A stretch of DNA of 64,000 nucleotides from Piromyces finnis (lineage: Eukaryota; Neocallimastigomycota; Neocallimastigomycetes; Neocallimastigales; Neocallimastigaceae): contig MCFH01000011.1 in NCBI GenBank assembly GCA_002104945.1, forward strand, positions 939,501-1,003,500. The letters are read 5' to 3'. Of the stretch, positions 34,383 to 46,693 are shown in pieces. Within the stretch, counting starts at the first letter, position 1. Each line of letters begins with the position of its first letter. Both the position numbers and the translations under genes were made by a program. The notes below the pieces were generated by a model. The model saw nothing but the letters and a program-made list of their open reading frames with translations. It made no database searches and was not told the origin of the DNA.

Positions 34383-36535
34383 TGCCATTTGGTTTAACTA
34401 ATGCTCCCGCTACTTTCCAGCGAGAAATGAATAGGATTCTCTTACCATTAATTGGTAAATGTCTTTTTGTTTACATTGATGATATTGTTGTTTATTCTAA
34501 ATCACCAGAAGAACATCTTTATCATTTACAACAAGTTTTTGAAATATTATCTAAATATAATCTTTCTCTTAATTTACAAAAATGTAAATTCTTTCAAGAA
34601 AAGGTAGAAGTACTAGGACATGTACTTACACCTAACGGATTAAAAACTGTTCCTTCTAAAGTTCAAAGTATTGCTTTATGGAATGCTCCAAGAAATGTTA
34701 ATGAACTAAGATCATTCCTAGGTTTAGCTAGTTACTACCGCAAATTTATTCAAAATTTTTCTATTAGAGCAAGCTCTCTTTTTAATTTATTAAAGAAAGA
34801 CCAAGAATATATTTGGTCACAAGAATGTAATAATGCTTTTGAAGATATCCGACAATGTCTATTAAGTGATCCTATTTTAAGTTATCCTGATTTTAATAAA
34901 GAATTTATTATTCGTACTGATGCATCAACTAATGGCATTGGTGCTGTACTCTTACAGGTGGAGGGGGACAAATTGGAACATCTAATTTGTTGTATTAGTC
35001 GTACTTTATCTACTTCAGAAAAGAATTATTCTGTTACTGACCTTGAAGGATTAGCTATTTATTATGCAATTCTACAATTTCGTCAATATATTATAAGTAA
35101 TAAAAATCCTACCATATTAATTACTGATCATAAACCATTACTGGGATTTTATAAAAAGAATATTCCATCAAAAGGTAGACATGCAAGATGGATTGAAGAA
35201 TTTAATAAATATAAAATTGAATTAAAATATGATAAAGGAAAGAAAAATGTTTTTGCTGATGCCCTTTCAAGATTACCTTCTAAAAATTCTGATGAAATAG
35301 TAAATTGTGCTTATGCAATTTTGTCTGATTTTAATCCAAGAGATTTAGACCTACCTGAAGGAATAAAAAAATATTTTACTAAAAATTATCAAGTTGTTGA
35401 TAATACTCTTTATTATAAAAAAGATGAATTATATCTTAAAGTTATTTACAAAGATGAAGATAAAAAAGATATTATTAGTCGTGCTCATTCTGTTGGTCAT
35501 GAAGGTGCTGAAAAGACCACAAATAGAATTTTAAAATCTTATTATTGGCCTGGTATTTGGAATGATGTTAGAATGTGGGTAAAGTCCTGTAGAAAATGTC
35601 AACTTTGTAGACCTAAGCCTTTACCTAAAAATACTGAAGATAATATAACCCCAATTGAACAACCATTTACTAGAGTCGGATTAGATATAGTTGGCCCATT
35701 ACCACTTACTAAACATGGAAATTCTTATATTATTACCCTTGTTGATTATTTCACTAAATGGGTTGAAGCTAAAGCAATTCCAAATATGAAATCAGAAGAA
35801 GTAATAAAATTTTTAATAGAAGTAATAACAAGACATGGTCCACCAGAAATAATTGTTACTGATAATGGAAGTTCATTTATTTCTGATATTACTAAAATGA
35901 TGATTGATTTATATGGATCATGGGTTCATTTTGTTTCTCCTCATCACCCACAATCTAATGGTATGATTGAGAATAGAAACAAAGAAATAGGAAAAACTTT
36001 AAGACTCTTAATTGAAAATGAATCTGAATGGGATGAATATCTACCATCTGCATTATGGTCACTTAGAACTACCAAAAATTCAAAAACAAAGTTTAGTAGT
36101 TTCGAATTATTATATGGTAGAAGAGACACATGGCCATTAGAAATAATGTTTCCTGATATTTATAAAGATCCTAATGAAACAGAAGAGGAATATATTTTTA
36201 GAAGATTTTTAAGGCATCAAAATTGGGTAAAACAAGCTACTGAATATTCTAATCATGCTAATCAATATTGGGAACATAGAATAGGTTTATCCAAAGCTTT
36301 AAAGAAGACTTATAAACCGGGTGATTATGTTATGATAAGATTAATAGGAAGAAGTAAATTAAATCCTTATTTTTATGGCCCTTATAAAGTTGTTAATAAA
36401 CAAAAATTTAATACTGTTGTACTTGAAGATCCACATACAGGAAAACTACTTGATAGAAATGTACATATTAAAAATATTTTTCCTTACGTTCTACCAGAAC
36501 AAAATTTAACTTCAAGGGACGAAGTTAATTCTTAA
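34382..36535 (+). pseudogene. pol: Pol of element C, second part: RT palm, RNase H, integrase
   Basis: 717 residues beginning MPFGLTNAPATFQRE, which is mid-RT and not a true protein start. YIDD lies near residue 32, RNase H residues RTDASTNGIGAVLL near 178 and TDHKPL near 252. The integrase zinc segment (HSVGHEG...CRKCQLC) is near 370-415, and the core has GLDIVGPL, TDNGSSF and MIENRNKE. No chromodomain is present; it ends after NVHIKNIFPYV. All catalytic motifs are intact, so the one-base break upstream is probably recent. Confidence 0.9.
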
Positions 36536-36548
36536 AAGGCCGAGAAAC

Positions 36549-37360
36549 TGATAAATGATGAAATTAATAAATATAAAATTATTATTATACCTGATTTTTA
36601 AGTTAACCCTAAAAGTAACTTAAAACAAGTTATAGTTTAATTAAGTACTTTACCAAAATTCTTAAATAAAATTAATCCTAAACACTGCATATATTTTGAT
36701 TATTGAAAGAAAATAATAAACTTTAATTAATCGAGATCAAAATATATAACTTTTGTTAAATTAATTGTTAAATTAAATATTTAATAACTTCGTTAGTAAA
36801 TTATACTTTAAAAGTAAACAAATATAATAATTCATGTTATAAAATAATATAATTAAACACCTTTATTAAAACATTAAAAATAATTATTACTTTAATTAAT
36901 TGTAAAATAAACAACTTTTTATATTCTTTAACTTTTAATTATTTCTTTTATTGTTATTTCTAATTACTTTTATTATTTTTATTGTAAATAGTTATTAATT
37001 TTATTGTTTTAATGTAAATAGTTTAAATTTAAAAGAAAATATAAATACATGTAAATATTCTTATTTTAGTCATTATTATTATTATTAATAAAGAAATATT
37101 ATATAGTTAGATTAATATTTTATAATTTTAATAATCACTTTTATACTTAAATAAATAAAAATTTTAAATATTTAAATATTAGAAAAACAAGTGTTTCTAA
37201 TAAAACCATTTAGTGTTTTAACAAAACAATTTTATTAATTTTTATAAAAACGATTTTAAATCTTAATCAATATAACTTATATAGTTATAACAAAAGATAT
37301 AATATAATAATCACTTTTTGAAGTAAAATTCAAAATTAAGATTATTATCAAATTATATCA
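36549..37360 (+). repeat. 3' LTR of element C
   Basis: It is 812 bp and close to 28978-29785, with an extra AATT-type insertion near 36640. It follows the pol stop by only 13 bp. Confidence 0.9.
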
Positions 37361-38141
37361 TTTTCTGATACAAGATGCATAGAAAAATATAATATTTTAA
37401 GTATTTCATGAATAATATCTAATCCTTTTATAAATTGTATATTAATTACTAGTGTTAATAATAATTAAACTATATTAGTATAAATTATTATGACGCAAAT
37501 GTTACACATATATTAGAATAATTAATTACACAAGAAACGAAAAGATATAAAAATAGTGATAAAGAACAATATATAAAAGAGGAGAAAACTTTTCGTTTAT
37601 AAATAATTTTTGATATTTTAGTTTTAAGTATAAGTTCTATTTTATTTTATTTTAGTTACAGTTTATTTTAGTTTAGTTTTAGGTCACTAATTACGCATTT
37701 AGTATTTACTATATTTAATTCAGTTTAAAATATTAATTATAAAAGAAAAGAATAATTATTGTTTATTTTTATTATTTCAAAAAGTTATATTTTATTATTA
37801 ATAAGAATTTTATCAACATATTTTTATATTTACATTTTATATTTAACTATTTATATTTATTAAATAATAACTTTCGATTCTACTAGTATTGAATGTTATT
37901 AATGTTATAATCATAATAATAATAATAATTAAATAAAGAAACTTTAAACCAAAATCTATTTAATTATATTATTATAAAATTTATTATTTTTATTATTTGT
38001 TTTTTTATTATTTATTTTTATTATTATAAAATAGAAATAAATACAATATTATCTAATATATTATTCAACTCTCATTCCCTATTGCTAACGTTCACAATTA
38101 TATTTTATTTATGGTGTTTTTGAAATATATTGCATCATTTC
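37361..38141. other. AT-rich sequence, possible LTR-like promoter
   Basis: No gene is seen. A TATA-like stretch ATATAAAAGAGGAG lies near 37570, and a TAA-type microsatellite near 37913-37930. It may be the flank of old elements. Confidence 0.4.
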
Positions 38142-38763
38142 TGATAACGGATTGGTAGTTATATTACAACTTTTTAACTACTTCTTCTGTTATCTTATAT
38201 TGTTTTATCTCGACAGCTATTGTACGAGCTTTAACAATATCTACTAGTTTTATTAATTTATTTTAAGTTATTTTATAGTTTTAATAGTTTTATTATTTTA
38301 ATAATATTTATATAGAATAATAACACCAGATTTATTCTATAAAATATTATTTATTATTAACACAATAATTACAAATTAGACAAGTTTAATTTCGTTTTTA
38401 TATTTTCTTTTATTTATTGTTCTTACGCTCTTTTTAACAATAATTTTTATTATATAAAAACTTATTTTTGTCTTTTAAATATTATTATGTATTCACTAAT
38501 TAATTATATTAACTATTATTAAAATTTAACTTATTATTAATAATCTAAGTCTTCTTATTTTGTACTAAAAAAATATTATTATTCTTTATATTAAAAATTA
38601 TTTTTATAATTTAACTCAATCAAATATATAAATTTATAAAATATTTGATTTTATGTAAATTATATTTTTATAATAAACTATATAAAATTATTTAATAATT
38701 ATTTTATAATAAAATTTTCTACTAATATCAAATGTATAATATATTTATAATTATTATTTATCA
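38142..38763 (-). repeat. Solo LTR of element D family
   Basis: This 622-bp copy runs from TGATAACGGATTGG to TTATTTATCA and is highly similar to 852-1472. The orientation is that of element D. Flanks atttc and ttgtc do not form a clear TSD. Confidence 0.85.
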
Positions 38764-38818
38764 TTGTCAAAAAGCGATTTTTTATTAAAGAAAAGTGTGG
38801 TAAGCACACTAGTTATAT

Positions 38819-39844
38819 TGTCACGAATACTAGTGGAATCTACAATTTCAAGATCACTTGAAATTGTGAAATTACTTATAAAATTTCAAAATCAATAATA
38901 TTTTATTTTCAAATAAATTATAAAATTATATTAAGAAATATTTAAAAAATTTATAAAAGGTTAAGATATGACCTTAACCCTTAATATTTTTATAAAAAAT
39001 AACTTTAACCCTTATCGTCAAAATTAAATAAGGGAAAACACGTGTATCTCCTTAACGAATGGCGATTTTGGATAATTGTGTTTTGGGAGATTGTGGGTTC
39101 GTTAGAAAGCCACGCTTGAGATAAACAACATATCTTAAAATCAGGTCGATATCTCTGCTGGTTCACGAGATATTCCAATTTAAAGATATTTTGTTAGTAA
39201 TGATTAATTGTTTATTCAGAGAATGATCACCCCTGATGTATTGAACATAAATCATTCACCCAAAAGGATATAAATTATTGTTTTAATTAAATTAAAATTA
39301 TTTTCCGGAATTAATTAACTTTATTTTATAATAATTATTTCAATAACATAACTTATAATCTTTGAATTAAAAGATTATAATTACTAATATTATATTCAAT
39401 GAATTATATTACAATTAAGAAATAATTAATATTATGCATATATAAACAATAGTTATTTTTAATAATTAGTAATAAGTCTTAAGTTTAACCTTAGTATTAT
39501 AAAATATATTATAAAAATAATCATGTATTAAAAAGTTATTTTATTATTAAATGTAAAATTACAAATAGTATAAATAGTTTAGAATAGTTTTATGAAATTA
39601 AATCCTTGTAAAGATTATTACCTTATTAATACTTAATAAGTATTACTATTAAATAATCTCATTATTATATATATTCTTTAAATAAAATAAAAGGAAATTA
39701 TTTTAACTATAATACATAATTTAATTATTATTATTCATTTATAAAACAATTAAGATTATTTTAATAAAACATTTTTTCTATCTTTAATCTTTTATTTAAT
39801 TTAATATTTTAATATTAAATTATAAGTTTAGTAAAACTTTTACA
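38819..39844 (+). repeat. Solo LTR, family F
   Basis: 1026 bp from TGTCACGAATACTAGTGG to GTAAAACTTTTACA with TSD tatat at 38814-38818 and 39845-39849. The conserved island with CTCCTTAACGA and AGAAAGCCACGCTTGAG is present. Confidence 0.88.
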
Positions 39845-40588
39845 TATATTAATTAACAAATATAATACGCTTTCCTATTGAAGGCGTAAAGCTAATAATA
39901 TTTATATAAAGAAAATTAAATAATATTTTTATTTTAGCAATAACTTAATATCAGCATATATTAAGTTATTAAAAATATTAAAATTTTTAAAGTTTTAGGT
40001 TTTATATGTAATGGCGACACAGAAAGAATAGATTAGGATATCTATTCTATTACAATAACACTAAATTTAAAAAAAAAATAAAAATTGTTTTATTAAAAAA
40101 TATCTTTTATTATAATAGAAATTTATTAATAACAATTACATCGATCAAAATGATGAAAAATATCTTCTATTTATATTTTTCCTAAGTACAATTATATTAT
40201 ATTATAACTATTTATTTCTTATATATTATTATTTAAAATCTACACTAAAATCTTAATTATTAATAAATATTTAAACTATAACTATTTTTAGTAAAATACA
40301 ATTGGCAATTCAAATTAAGTACCATTCAATTTGAATATGTGCCCATGTATTATTGATATATTAATCATTTATTATTTATATATTATTTATCTATTTCTAT
40401 GAAAAAACAATACTAAAACTAGGGATTTAAATTGAGAATTTTAATTTACTTATTAAACATTAAAAATAAATAAATAATTTATTTTGTTTTAAACTTTAAT
40501 TATTAATAAATAAATTATGTCTCATTTTCTTTTTCTGAATATAATTTGTGTAACTTAAACAATAATACTTGTGGCTTAAGTTACATTA

Positions 40589-40960
40589 TGTAATGAGGTA
40601 TATCTAATGATAAGGGTTAGACTAGAAAATCATTAAGGTTAGATTAATGAAAATTTCATAATTATATTTTTATAACCAATCATTAAGTAATTAATTCACT
40701 TATCAAATTGTATTAAAAAAAAAAAATAATTTTCATGTAAAAAAGAGAGAATAAGAAAGATAAAATAGTTCTTTAGTGTTTTTATTAATAATTAATAAAA
40801 ATTAGTTTTTTTTGTTTCGTCTTTAGTTTGATAATACACTGACCTAGCGAGTTAGTCGTATTATAATAATAAATTTAATAAATAAACATTATTAAAAAAA
40901 AATACATATATATTTGATACATTAGAGTGTGTGTGTTTATTATTATAATATTTCGTTACA
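40589..40960 (+). repeat. 5' LTR of the chromovirus
   Basis: 372 bp. The promoter region reads CATGTAAAAAAGAGAG where the 3' LTR has CATGTATAAAAGAGAG, so the TATA box seems to be lost here. The 11-nt tract AGTGTTTTTAT (40775-40785) matches the primer site. Confidence 0.9.
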
Positions 40961-40971
40961 ATAAAAACACT
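40961..40971 (+). promoter_or_regulatory. Self-complementary primer site of the chromovirus
   Basis: ATAAAAACACT directly follows the 5' LTR and is the exact complement of AGTGTTTTTAT in the LTR. In the 3' LTR that tract lies 37 bases downstream of TATAAAAG (45802). This fits Tf1-type self-priming with 11 paired bases. Confidence 0.7.
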
Positions 40972-41029
40972 CTAAGAAAAAGATCACTACCTCAGTGCCT
41001 CGTTTATTTGCTTACTTCTAATTTTTTTT

Positions 41030-44000
41030 ATGGATAACTCTGTTGATTTGAAGAACGGTTTTGATGGCAACCGTCGCTACCTGAAGGGATTCTTAGCCAA
41101 AATGGACATGATCTTTATGATCCATCCTGAAATAGGAAGGGACGATGGAGAAAAGGTCTTCTACGTCGTTAGTCGCCTCTACGGGGATGCAATGAATTGG
41201 GCTGCTACCTTGATTAACAACCATGATCCTTGCTTACAGGATTATGGCGCCTTTGTTGGAAAGCTGAAGGCTGCTTTTGGTTTTCAGGATATGGTCTATA
41301 CTGCCAACCAAAAGCTCAAGAAGATCAAACAACATGGCCTATCCAATACTCAAGAGTATATCAAGGAATTTAACTACTATACCGATGAATCCACTTGGAA
41401 TGAACAAGCCAAGATGGATGCTTTTGTTGATGGGTTGGACGATAGAATCGCCACCCATATCCTTCAGATGTTTCCTGGCCCCTCTACCTTGATAAACTTA
41501 CAAACAATAGCCAGTCGTATAGGAAGTAGATTGGCATGCCACCAAGAGGAAATAAACAGAAGATCCAATAGAAGTTTCCGTTCTAAACAAAGCTTCCAAT
41601 CCCGCTCCTCAGAAAGATCTACAAGTAAATCCACTCAGCCCAAGAAGGAAAATAATTTTGGCCCCATTTCAAGTGAAGAACGTAGCCGCCGAATGAAAGA
41701 GAATCTCTGCTTATATTGTGGTAAACCTGGTCACCGATTATCTGAATGCCCTATTAGAACCAAAAAGGAAAACCATACTAATAATGCTGGGGTCCATGTT
41801 TTGAATGAACAAAAAAAATCCACTCGACTTTCGGATAACTCCTCTTTACCTCAAACTGTTATCGATGTTGATGTTGTTCTTCCATACAAATCTGTCGGAA
41901 CTAAAGTTCTCTTAGATAGTGGTTCACAATTCTGTTTGATAGACCACGCCTTTGTTAAGGCCCATGAGATCCCTATAATTACCAAAGTAAAATGCCCACA
42001 AATTATAGGTATCGGAGGTCACCAAAAGATTATCGGCCAGACTTGGCCTATAACTGTGGAACACATGAATCACTCATGCCAGTTACAATTTTACGTCGTA
42101 GAATTGCCTTCTTACTGTTGTATTCTTGGCTCTGATTGGCTGGCCCTTCACAATCCGACAATCAATTTTGCTAGTAAGGACGTTTCCTATCATTCTGAAT
42201 ACTGTAAGGAAAATTGCTTAAGGAAAGAATCTGCTAGCTCTACCACTTCTGAACTCGAAGACCAATCGAAGGACGAAATGTCAGTTGGAAATACACCTGA
42301 ATACCCTTTCAATGTATTCACTTGTTTAGAAGAACCTGAAGTTGAGTCACCCCAAATTCCAATTCACTACTCTCAACACTCCAAAGTGTTCGAGGAAAGG
42401 CTCGCTGATAAACTCCCTCCTCATCGCACGTACGACTGTGAGATCAACCTGAGACCAAATAGCAACTTGTTTTATGGTCCAATCTACCGACTTACTGAGA
42501 AAGAATCAAAGGTATTAGAAGAAACCATTAATGAAAATTTAAAAAAGGGGTTTATCCGCAAATCCAAATCGCCAGCTGGTGCTCCCGTTCTGTTTGTCCC
42601 GAAGAAGAGTGGAGAACTTCGTATGTGTATCGACTACCGCCGCTTGAACGAAATCACCATTAGGAACTCGTACCCTCTCCCATTGATCCAAGACATGTTG
42701 GATCATCTAGGAAAAGTTAAGGTGTTCTCGAAGCTAGATCTTCGATCCGCCTATAACTTGGTAAGAATCAAAGAAGGCGATGAATATAAGACCGCCTTCA
42801 CCTGTCAATTTGGCCATTTCGAATATCTGGTAATGCCTTTCGGTCTCAAGAACGCTCCTGCAGTCTTCCAACATTTTATTAACGACGTTCTTGGAGGCAT
42901 TATCGATAAATTCGTCTTTTCGTATATTGACGATATTATCATTTTCTCTGATAATATAGCCGAACATCATGAACACGTCAATGAAGTCCTTCGTAGACTC
43001 GAAGAAGCCGGACTGTACGCTAAACTTGAAAAATGTCTATTCGACTCTCCTTGTCTTGACTTCCTTGGTCATAGAATCTCTGCCTCTGGTATCGGAATGG
43101 ACCCTAATAAGGTGAAAGCCATTGCGGAATGGCCGACTCCTAAATCGGTCCATGAACTACAATCTTTCCTAGGCTTAGCCAACTATTATCGTAGATTTAT
43201 TCCTGGCTTTGCTAAGATTGCTCACCCACTCCACCAACTTTGCAAGAAGAACACCGCCTTCGTTTGGAACGATACCGCTCAAGATGCTTTTGATGCTTTG
43301 GTTAAGCATTTTATTAGTCAGCCTATCCTTGCATATCCTGATGTTGACCTACCTTTCGTTGTCGAAACCGATGCAAGTAACTTCGCCATAGGTGCTGTAT
43401 TGTCTCAAGTCAACAAGTCCGACAATATTCTTCACCCTGTTGCGTTCTTTTCTAGATCCCTTACAAACCCGGAGAAGAACTACCCTATCTATGATAAAGA
43501 ACTTCTGGCTATCGTCGCGTCCTTAGAAGTGTGGAGACATTTTTTGAAAGGTGCGAATCATCCTTTCAAAATTATATCAGACCACAGAAACCTCCTTTTT
43601 CAGAAGAAACCGGAGAAGATGACTCAGAGATTAATTAGATGGTCCCTTTTCCTTGCTGAATTCGATTTTGTCATTGAATATCGCCCTGGTTCCTCGAACG
43701 GGAAAACCGATGCCTTGTCAAGAAGACCTGACTATCTTGATCACTCTTGCAATTCCGATTCTAATAACTCTGTCTTTCGTCCCGAAAATTTCAGCTCCTG
43801 CTTTGCTTCATCCACTCCTTCTTCTCTTCTTGAAAAAATTGCTCTCTCTTGTAAACTTGACAAATTCTTCATTGAGACTTCTAATCAACTTCTCAATGAT
43901 AATTGTTCTTCTGACTACAAACTTAGTAACAACGTCCTCCTTTTCCAAGATAAAATCTATGTTCCTAATGATTGCCGAGTTGAAATTCTGTCTTCTTGTC

Positions 44001-45229
44001 ATGACTCCCCTGCTGCCGGCCATTTTGGTATTTCAAAAACTTTATCCTTGATTTCCCGTAACTACTGGTGGCCCAAAATGTATCAGGATGTTAAGGACTA
44101 TGTCCGTTCTTGTGAGGTCTGCTGTCGTTCGAAATCCTCTAGACATAAACCTTACGGGTTATTATCCACTCTTCCTTTAGGTGAACGTCCCTGGTCTTCC
44201 ATTGCTATGGATTTTATCACTGACCTCCCCTCTTCTCGTGGATTTACCTGTATCTTCGTTGTCATTGATCGATTGACAAAAATGGCTCACTTTATCCCTC
44301 TTGAAAAAGTTCCCACTGCTGAACGTGCTGCCGAAGCTTTCATTAACAACGTCTTCAAACTTCATGGATGCCCCTCCGACATTGTTCTCGACCAAGGTTC
44401 TCAGTTCACTTCAAAGTTTTGGAAGAAATTCTTTGCTACCCTCAAGATTGATTTGAAATACTCTTCTGCTTATCACCACCAATCCAATGGCCAGACGGAG
44501 AGAGTGAACTCCGTTGTAGAACAATATCTACGCTGCTTCTCAAATTACAAAGGCACTAACTGGATCGAATACTTAAGCCTAGCTGAATTTAGTTACAATA
44601 ATTCAGTTCAAGAATCTGCAAAACAAACACCCTTCTTCTTGAACTATGGTTTCCATCCTAATTTTAATCCAACAATTCCAACAACAAGTGAAGTTCCAAG
44701 AGCTGAAGAATACACAAAAGAATTAAAAGAAATTATCAGCACCCTCAAGAAAAACCTTTCGGAAGCCCAAAAGAAACAAGAACATTTCGCCAATAGACAT
44801 AGACAACCAGGCCCGTCATTCAAACCAGGAGAAAAGGTATGGTTAATCAATAATAATTTAGTTAAGGGAAATAAAAAATTCACCCCTCGGAAACTCGGTC
44901 CCTATGAAATTGAACAACAAATATCAGAAGTCTCATTCAAATTGAAACTCCCTGGTAACATGAAGATTGATCCGGTATTCCATAAATCATCTCTCGAGCC
45001 TTACTTCGAAGGGAAAAGTACAAACCGAAAAGTTCAACCTCCACCACCTGTCATTATAAACGAAGAGGAGGAATACGAAGTAGAAGAAATTCTGGACAAA
45101 AGAAGACGCTATAACAAAACTCAGTACTTGATCAAATGGAAAGGATATCCTATTTCAGAAGCCTCATGGGAACCCGAAGAAAATCTGAACTGTCCAGCAA
45201 AGCTAAGAGAATTCAACAAGACCCATTAA
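41030..45229 (+). CDS. gag-pol: Chromovirus Gag-Pol polyprotein
   Basis: 1399 residues from ATG 41030. Domains in order: gag capsid (1-190); CCHC knuckle [15 protein letters not shown] near 227; protease LLDSGSQF near 295; RT about 460-700 with YIDDIIIFS near 632. RNase H has [13 protein letters not shown] near 780 and SDHRNLLF near 850. Integrase has a zinc segment near 985-1035 and core motifs [20 protein letters not shown] and [14 protein letters not shown]-terminal chromodomain (about 1345-1395, [29 protein letters not shown]) has the aromatic cage positions expected for methyl-lysine binding. Gag and Pol share one frame, so no recoding is needed. All catalytic residues seem present. Confidence 0.96.
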   Translation: MDNSVDLKNGFDGNRRYLKGFLAKMDMIFMIHPEIGRDDGEKVFYVVSRLYGDAMNWAATLINNHDPCLQDYGAFVGKLKAAFGFQDMVYTANQKLKKIKQHGLSNTQEYIKEFNYYTDESTWNEQAKMDAFVDGLDDRIATHILQMFPGPSTLINLQTIASRIGSRLACHQEEINRRSNRSFRSKQSFQSRSSERSTSKSTQPKKENNFGPISSEERSRRMKENLCLYCGKPGHRLSECPIRTKKENHTNNAGVHVLNEQKKSTRLSDNSSLPQTVIDVDVVLPYKSVGTKVLLDSGSQFCLIDHAFVKAHEIPIITKVKCPQIIGIGGHQKIIGQTWPITVEHMNHSCQLQFYVVELPSYCCILGSDWLALHNPTINFASKDVSYHSEYCKENCLRKESASSTTSELEDQSKDEMSVGNTPEYPFNVFTCLEEPEVESPQIPIHYSQHSKVFEERLADKLPPHRTYDCEINLRPNSNLFYGPIYRLTEKESKVLEETINENLKKGFIRKSKSPAGAPVLFVPKKSGELRMCIDYRRLNEITIRNSYPLPLIQDMLDHLGKVKVFSKLDLRSAYNLVRIKEGDEYKTAFTCQFGHFEYLVMPFGLKNAPAVFQHFINDVLGGIIDKFVFSYIDDIIIFSDNIAEHHEHVNEVLRRLEEAGLYAKLEKCLFDSPCLDFLGHRISASGIGMDPNKVKAIAEWPTPKSVHELQSFLGLANYYRRFIPGFAKIAHPLHQLCKKNTAFVWNDTAQDAFDALVKHFISQPILAYPDVDLPFVVETDASNFAIGAVLSQVNKSDNILHPVAFFSRSLTNPEKNYPIYDKELLAIVASLEVWRHFLKGANHPFKIISDHRNLLFQKKPEKMTQRLIRWSLFLAEFDFVIEYRPGSSNGKTDALSRRPDYLDHSCNSDSNNSVFRPENFSSCFASSTPSSLLEKIALSCKLDKFFIETSNQLLNDNCSSDYKLSNNVLLFQDKIYVPNDCRVEILSSCHDSPAAGHFGISKTLSLISRNYWWPKMYQDVKDYVRSCEVCCRSKSSRHKPYGLLSTLPLGERPWSSIAMDFITDLPSSRGFTCIFVVIDRLTKMAHFIPLEKVPTAERAAEAFINNVFKLHGCPSDIVLDQGSQFTSKFWKKFFATLKIDLKYSSAYHHQSNGQTERVNSVVEQYLRCFSNYKGTNWIEYLSLAEFSYNNSVQESAKQTPFFLNYGFHPNFNPTIPTTSEVPRAEEYTKELKEIISTLKKNLSEAQKKQEHFANRHRQPGPSFKPGEKVWLINNNLVKGNKKFTPRKLGPYEIEQQISEVSFKLKLPGNMKIDPVFHKSSLEPYFEGKSTNRKVQPPPPVIINEEEEYEVEEILDKRRRYNKTQYLIKWKGYPISEASWEPEENLNCPAKLREFNKTH

Positions 45230-45289
45230 AAAAAAAAAAAAAAAAAAAAACTAATAATAATAAAATTAACTAATTTTCATTAATTTTTA

Positions 45290-45600
45290 GACACAAATGA
45301 GGGAATATTAATTTTAGAATAAACTTAACCGATACCGTTTTGGCGAAGCTCCCATAGGGATTTACTGGACTTACAAGCGTACCAAGAACAAGTACTATCA
45401 AACGGCCATATTGGAACCTTGCCTATGAAACCTCTAGTACTTGTTGGACATACTTTAGTCTTGGCGCCAACCCGCCTTACATCAAAGTTACTCTACCAAC
45501 CCCGACTTCGAACCCACAACCTTCTAGTTTATTGCCAACTACTCGACCATTGTACCACACCTTTTAATTCTCATATGAAGTCAACTGCCTATTTAAAAAA
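45290..45600 (-). other. Possible tRNA-derived SINE-like segment in the chromovirus 3' region
   Basis: This GC-richer block lies between two A runs (45232-45250 and 45595-45608). On the minus strand it has an A-box-like TGGTACAATGG (45557-45547) and a B-box-like GGTTCGAAGTC (45514-45504), spaced as in a tRNA gene, followed by an unrelated body of about 200 bp. It could instead be ordinary 3' sequence of the element that happens to resemble Pol III boxes. Confidence 0.45.
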
Positions 45601-45655
45601 AAAAAAAATTATTAGCTTATAAATTCGTCTGGAATCCGAATTTAGAGGAGGAGCT

Positions 45656-46024
45656 TGTAATGAGGTATATCTAATGATAAGGGTTAGACTAGAAAATCAT
45701 TAAGGTTAGATTAATGAAAATTTCATAATTATATTTTTATAACCAATCATTAAGTAATTAATTCACTTATCAAATTGTATTAAAAAAAAATAATTTTCAT
45801 GTATAAAAGAGAGAATAAGAAAGATAAAATAGTTCTTTAGTGTTTTTATTAATAATTAATAAAAATTAGTTTTTTTTGTTTCGTCTTTAGTTTGATAATA
45901 CACTGACCTAGCGAGTTAGTCGTATTATAATAATAAATTTAATAAATAAACATTATTAAAAAAAAATACATATATATTTGATACATTAGAGTGTGTGTGT
46001 TTATTATTATAATATTTCGTTACA
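45656..46024 (+). repeat. 3' LTR of the chromovirus
   Basis: 369 bp, preceded by the purine tract TTTAGAGGAGGAGCT. It retains a TATAAAAG box at 45802. Confidence 0.9.
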
Positions 46025-46063
46025 CATTAAAGATATCAAACAGAGGCGTTTGATATCTTTACA

Positions 46064-46693
46064 TTATAGGAGTTTATAAATTTTATTAACTTTAAGTTAA
46101 AAAATTACTAACGCTAAAGCTTCGTAATTTTTGTCAATTTTTGTTCTTTTTATACATGAACAATTTTAATTATTACAAATTTAAATTTTAATTAATTATT
46201 GTCTAATTATAAAATATTTAATTTTTATAAATTAATAATTAATATAATTATTGTAAATAGTTAATAAATTTAAATTAAAATTTTTAATAATAAAATTTTA
46301 ATAATTTTAAAAAATTTAATAATTTCAAATATTAGAAATTTTATACTTTGAAATTTTTTAATAAAAATTTAAAAAATAAATTTTTTCAAATTTTCAAACT
46401 TTCAAATTTTAAAAAAATTTTTAATTTTTTTCATGTGTCCAAATTTTTTAAATTTTTATAAATGTTATTGTGACACTGCCCGTCCTAAGGCTCGTTTCGC
46501 CGGACGACCCAAAAAATTATGGACACTGGCACGTCATAATAATTTGGACATTGACACTTCCACGACACTTAGAAAAATTTTGAGAATTTCCATTTTTTGA
46601 AAATTCTCAATTTTTGAAAAAAATATATAAGTGTTGAAAAAGTGAAGTGTAAAATTGTTCAAAGAAAAGTTGTGAGGGTATCACGTGGATTCT
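46064..46693. other. AT-rich sequence with a promoter-like, GC-richer patch
   Basis: 46064-46440 is nearly pure AT. At 46470-46560 a GC-richer patch (CCCGTCCTAAGGCTCGTTTC, CGGACGACCC) includes an imperfect direct repeat of TTATGGACACTGGCACGTC and TTTGGACATTGACACTTCC. AAATATATAAGTG near 46620 looks like a TATA box. It resembles an LTR promoter, but no partner was found. Confidence 0.4.

Larger units (their letters stand above)
28978..37360 (+). mobile_element. Ty3/gypsy LTR retrotransposon 'C', complete structure with one broken frame
   Basis: LTRs at 28978-29785 (808 bp) and 36549-37360 (812 bp) start TGATAAAT and end TTATATCA and are nearly identical; a 4-bp insertion is the main difference. 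A primer site follows the 5' LTR. The order is leader, gag, frameshift signal, PR-RT-RNase H-IN. If the ends are taken one base inward (GATAA...TATC) the 5-bp flanks atttt/atttt match; with TG...CA ends they do not match fully. The coding part is close to element D in sequence. Confidence 0.92.
40589..46024 (+). mobile_element. Intact chromodomain-bearing Ty3/gypsy element (chromovirus)
   Basis: The 372-bp and 369-bp LTRs (40589-40960 and 45656-46024) start TGTAATGAGG and end CGTTACA. They differ mainly in a poly-A run and in the TATA region. TSD catta is at 40584-40588 and 46025-46029. One uninterrupted gag-pol frame fills the interior. The structure is complete, so it may be active. Its coding sequence is clearly GC-richer than the other elements. 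Confidence 0.95.
40007..46063 (-). repeat. Solo LTR of family A, split by the chromovirus
   Basis: 40007-40588 and 46025-46063 are the two parts of one reversed family A LTR (616 bp after removing the insert and one TSD copy). Outer TSD ttata is at 40002-40006 and 46064-46068. The insert is the chromovirus 40589-46024 with its own TSD catta. The LTR was thus already in place when the chromovirus arrived. Confidence 0.88.

Noticed and set aside
40915-40975. TTAGAGTGTGTGTGTTTATT near the LTR end as the partner of the chromovirus primer site
   Set aside because: It pairs with a gap, while AGTGTTTTTAT at 40775 pairs exactly over 11 bases at the expected distance from the TATA box.
42734-42976. 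Antisense frames within the polyprotein genes, for example 42734-42976 and 44177-44395
   Set aside because: They lie wholly inside conserved RT and integrase coding sequence and have no independent support.
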